Positions 6,177 through 7,863 of a stretch of 7,863 nucleotides of DNA are shown here, piece after piece. The notes below the pieces were generated by a model. It was not told the origin of the DNA. It searched no databases and saw nothing but the letters and a program-made list of their open reading frames with translations. Source of the DNA: Bacteroides_F sp964482605 (lineage in GTDB: Bacteria; Bacillota; Clostridia; Lachnospirales; Lachnospiraceae). The stretch lies in contig CAYZYS010000098.1 in assembly GCA_964482605.1 (NCBI GenBank), positions 1-7,863 on the forward strand, given 5' to 3'. How positions within the stretch are numbered: position 1 is the stretch's first letter; every line of letters begins with the position of its first letter. The position numbers were made by a program, and so were the translations under genes.

Positions 6177-6264
6177 TATGTTAATTGTATTGAAATTTGA
6201 CGGAATTGTCAATTATTTTCTTTTGTGAAAACCATCCATGCCATATGGAAACCATTTACGGCAA

Positions 6265-6501
6265 TCATTCGCATGGTTCCAGGTAAACCTCCAGGTAAAG
6301 TTCTGGTTCGTCAATTATGAAACTCTCCTCCATTGTCGCCAATTCTGCCCATGAGGCACATTCGATGGCAATTTTTTCATCAATCCCCCAGTTGTACAGT
6401 GTTCCGAATACCATTTCATTTACGTCACAGCCGTTGATGGTCTTTGTGATTATGATTTGTTTTTCCCCTTTCCTGCGAAGGATAAATACAAACTGGTTCA
6501 T
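6265..6501 (-). CDS. Small unrecognised 78-aa protein
   Basis: A 78-residue acidic protein that begins MNQFVFILRRKGEKQIIITKT, probably two beta strands with a basic turn, followed by a helical acidic half (DEKIAIECASWAELATMEESFIIDEPELYLEVYLEPCE). There is no membrane segment, and it is too hydrophilic for a toxin peptide. The start is well supported: GGAGG lies 8 bases upstream of the ATG on the minus strand (GGAGGTATATGG-ATG). It is separated from the preceding small gene (ending at 6592) by 90 bases without a clear promoter, so the two are likely co-transcribed, with terminators beginning about 125 bases after its stop. I do not recognise the family; its compact fold and acidic surface would also fit a regulator or phage-type inhibitor, but that is speculation. 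Confidence 0.65.
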   Translation of the reverse strand: MNQFVFILRRKGEKQIIITKTINGCDVNEMVFGTLYNWGIDEKIAIECASWAELATMEESFIIDEPELYLEVYLEPCE

Positions 6502-6591
6502 CCATATACCTCCAGATGTGTTTTTGATGGTGGTGTTCCTCCCCTTATCATGCCCATGGCATTGTGGTAGGGATATTTTGCAATTGGCAAG

Positions 6592-6870
6592 TCACATTGG
6601 CTTTTGACGGTGCCGTGGGTACAGGTAAGGCTCTTTCTGCGAAAGCCCCCAGGCATGTATTGACCTTGAAAGGCTGTTTGGCATGGAAATCCTTAAGTTT
6701 ATGTAATCCAGTATCAGCATCACGTCCCCATCCCTTTCGGGGATTATCCCATACTCTTCCACCCATCCATTGAACACGGTGGTTGCATCATAGGAATTGT
6801 CAAAGTTAATAACGTATTCGTTCAGGGTTTCCATTATCCTGTCATAGTCCTTTTGTATGTCCATCCTCAT
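6592..6870 (-). CDS. Small unrecognised 92-aa protein
   Basis: I place the start at 6870 (MRMDIQKDYDRIME): GGAGG (complement of 6880-6884) lies 9 bases upstream, and a promoter lies just before it. A longer frame from 6927 would begin inside the -35 box and has no ribosome binding site. The next Met, two codons on, is also possible. The product has a charged helical N-terminus, a middle with VFNGWVEEYGIIPERDGDVM followed by a hydrophobic helix (LILDYINLRI), and a basic C-terminus (YLYPRHRQKPM). No signal peptide or known motif is visible. It is the first gene of a short minus-strand unit that continues to the 78-aa gene. Function unknown. Confidence 0.65.
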   Translation of the reverse strand: MRMDIQKDYDRIMETLNEYVINFDNSYDATTVFNGWVEEYGIIPERDGDVMLILDYINLRISMPNSLSRSIHAWGLSQKEPYLYPRHRQKPM

Positions 6871-6898
6871 CCGATTGGTCCTCCGACATCTTACTATA

Positions 6899-6927
6899 AT
6901 GATATTATGGCGTGCCGGAAAAGTCAA
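6899..6927 (-). promoter_or_regulatory. Sigma70-type promoter for the two small minus-strand genes
   Basis: On the minus strand: TTGACT (-35, complement of 6922-6927), a 17-base spacer, then TATCAT (-10, complement of 6899-6904). Each box differs from consensus at one base. Transcription would start about 6892, some 22 bases before the start codon at 6870, leaving room for the GGAGG site. Confidence 0.7.
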
Positions 6928-6932
6928 CGCCC

Positions 6933-6947
6933 CATGGCAAAGCCATG
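6933..6947. promoter_or_regulatory. Palindrome just upstream of the -35 box (possible operator)
   Basis: CATGGC-aaa-GCCATG is a perfect 15-base inverted repeat, five bases upstream of the -35 box. It could bind a regulator of the small-gene promoter or form a hairpin at the end of the kinase-like gene's message (33 bases past its stop). It lacks a following T-run, so I favour a regulatory site over a terminator. Confidence 0.35.
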
Positions 6948-6980
6948 ACAGGCTGCCTTACCGGGGAAAAACGGTGTTTT

Positions 6981-7808
6981 TCAGATAAGCCCATACCCTG
7001 TGTCGGCTTCCGGGATGTCCTGGCTTTCCCGTGTGCCATCAGGCATTTCCCCTTTTCCAATGGCAAGGTTCATCCCTGTCACCTCGGCCGTGTTCGTGTC
7101 CCCCGGCATTACGGTAATGCCATTGCCGTCCACGTCCCTGTCGCCTGGGATGTCCATGGCTGCCTGCCCGTACCGAAATCCCGGTCCGCATGGCACGGCA
7201 TTCCATTCCCTGTCATCCACGGGTTTCGCATCAGCCGCGTCTGAGCATGGGTCTTCCGCGTCATCCAGTATTCCCTGTTCCCCGTAATCTGCAAGCTCAA
7301 GGTGTTCCTTCCTCAGGTACAGCCCCATCATCACGTCAGAAAGGTACTGGTCCTCATTGAGCAGGATTATTGACGATGGCTCCCATGACTGGATGAAGCC
7401 TATGCCCGTCCATTTGTCATACTGCTGCACCAGCATTTTGAGCCATGAGTCAAAATTGGGCACCGTGGCATTGTCCCGCAAGCAAATCCTGCCCATCCAC
7501 TGCTGCTTTGTGAGTGCCCTTGCCTTTTCAGGCAGCCATTCCCCGTTGTTTGGGGAAACCGTGACAAACGGAATCCCGCGCTTATGGAGCTTCTGGAGGA
7601 CCTCAGGGTACATTGCGACAAAAATGAAATCCACCTTTCCCGTCATGAATTCCACGTTGTCAATGTAGGTGTCAGCCCACCCGACCTTCTTCTCATAGCC
7701 AAAATAGTCGGCATCTATCATTGTGATGCCATTGTACTGTTCCTGGTGGCGGCAGAGCCATGTCTTCCCGCTGCCGGGGAAAGCCGCCACAATCATTGTG
7801 TTCTTCAT
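6981..7808 (-). CDS. P-loop kinase-like protein (phage-type NMP kinase/ATPase) with disordered tail
   Basis: A 275-aa protein. Residues 1-180 look like a P-loop NTPase of the nucleotide-kinase type: a beta strand then Walker A AAFPGSGKT (8-16, with Ala where the first Gly usually is), an acidic strand end at IDAD (31-34), a central strand VDFIFVAMYP (59-68), and a possible Arg-containing lid near GRICLRDN. This order resembles small kinase-like ATPases common in phage genomes, for which the substrate is generally unknown. Residues about 180-275 are acidic, Gly/Asp/Pro-rich and probably disordered. The start is supported by AAAGGA 9 bases upstream and by the position of Walker A. Its ATG overlaps the stop of the upstream frame (ATGA), so translation is probably coupled. 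A weak hairpin, GAAAAAC-acc-GTTTTTC, sits right at the stop codon. A nucleotide or nucleic-acid kinase role is inference. Confidence 0.75.
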   Translation of the reverse strand: MKNTMIVAAFPGSGKTWLCRHQEQYNGITMIDADYFGYEKKVGWADTYIDNVEFMTGKVDFIFVAMYPEVLQKLHKRGIPFVTVSPNNGEWLPEKARALTKQQWMGRICLRDNATVPNFDSWLKMLVQQYDKWTGIGFIQSWEPSSIILLNEDQYLSDVMMGLYLRKEHLELADYGEQGILDDAEDPCSDAADAKPVDDREWNAVPCGPGFRYGQAAMDIPGDRDVDGNGITVMPGDTNTAEVTGMNLAIGKGEMPDGTRESQDIPEADTGYGLI

Positions 7809-7863
7809 AAAATATTGTCCTTTCCCAAAATCTTCACGTCCTGTTCCCCTTCGTTTCCCTTTA
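7805..7863 (-). CDS. C-terminal end of an upstream gene (runs off the window)
   Basis: On the minus strand a frame enters at the window edge, reads KGNEGEQDVKILGKDNIL and stops at TGA (7807-7805), overlapping the ATG of the kinase-like gene by four bases (ATGA). The hydrophilic sequence and the classic stop-start overlap suggest a real coding end, and the next gene's ribosome binding site lies in its last codons. With only 18 residues visible, nothing can be said of its function, and chance openness cannot be excluded. Confidence 0.45.
   Translation of the reverse strand, partial: KGNEGEQDVKILGKDNIL

Noticed and set aside
6871..6927. Longer start of the 92-aa minus-strand gene at 6927
   Set aside because: The start codon would lie in the -35 box of the promoter and lacks a ribosome binding site.
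1..7863. CRISPR array, tRNA or rRNA genes
   Set aside because: No regularly spaced repeats and no tRNA or rRNA sequence signatures were seen on either strand.

Overview
The window most resembles a piece of accessory or mobile DNA (large phage, prophage, megaplasmid or integrative element) from a Firmicutes-type bacterium. This rests on strong GGAGG-type ribosome binding sites, a clostridial-style IS200/IS605 TnpB element, phage-like nucleotide-kinase proteins among many unrecognised short genes, and no GATC site anywhere in 7.9 kb (read by eye). There are no ribosomal, tRNA, structural phage or conjugation genes, so the replicon type and host are inference. Codon use is alike throughout (AGG for Arg, frequent ATA for Ile), including in tnpB, so the insertion is not obviously recent.

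Layout. Bases 1-1185: 3' part of an IS200/IS605-type element on the + strand, with a TnpB RNA-guided nuclease cut by the window edge, then its omega-RNA/right-end hairpin ending near TTCAC. Bases 1271-2683, minus strand: a two-domain protein, HAD-type 5'-nucleotidase fused to a guanylate-kinase-like P-loop domain, perhaps preceded by a doubtful proline-rich small gene and followed by a weak terminator-like hairpin. Bases 2452-2744: a region between divergent genes, with an 11-bp direct repeat at 20-bp spacing and a GC palindrome.

Bases 2745-5981, plus strand: an unrecognised 216-aa protein, a single-pass membrane protein 15 bases downstream, a 120-base hairpin-rich spacer, an 84-aa small protein, a terminator, a structured leader, and a PP2C-type Ser/Thr phosphatase with a long Pro/Gln/Gly-rich tail. 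Bases 6039-6176 hold a cluster of terminators between convergent units. Bases 6265-7863, minus strand: two small unrecognised genes, with a good sigma70 promoter before the first, then a P-loop kinase-like protein whose start overlaps (ATGA) the end of another gene that runs off the window.

Working together: the two minus-strand P-loop proteins and the HAD domain suggest manipulation of nucleotides or nucleic-acid ends, as in large phages. The plus-strand set (membrane-anchored protein plus PP2C phosphatase) looks like a signalling or envelope-linked module, but no kinase or phosphoprotein partner is visible, so its role is open.
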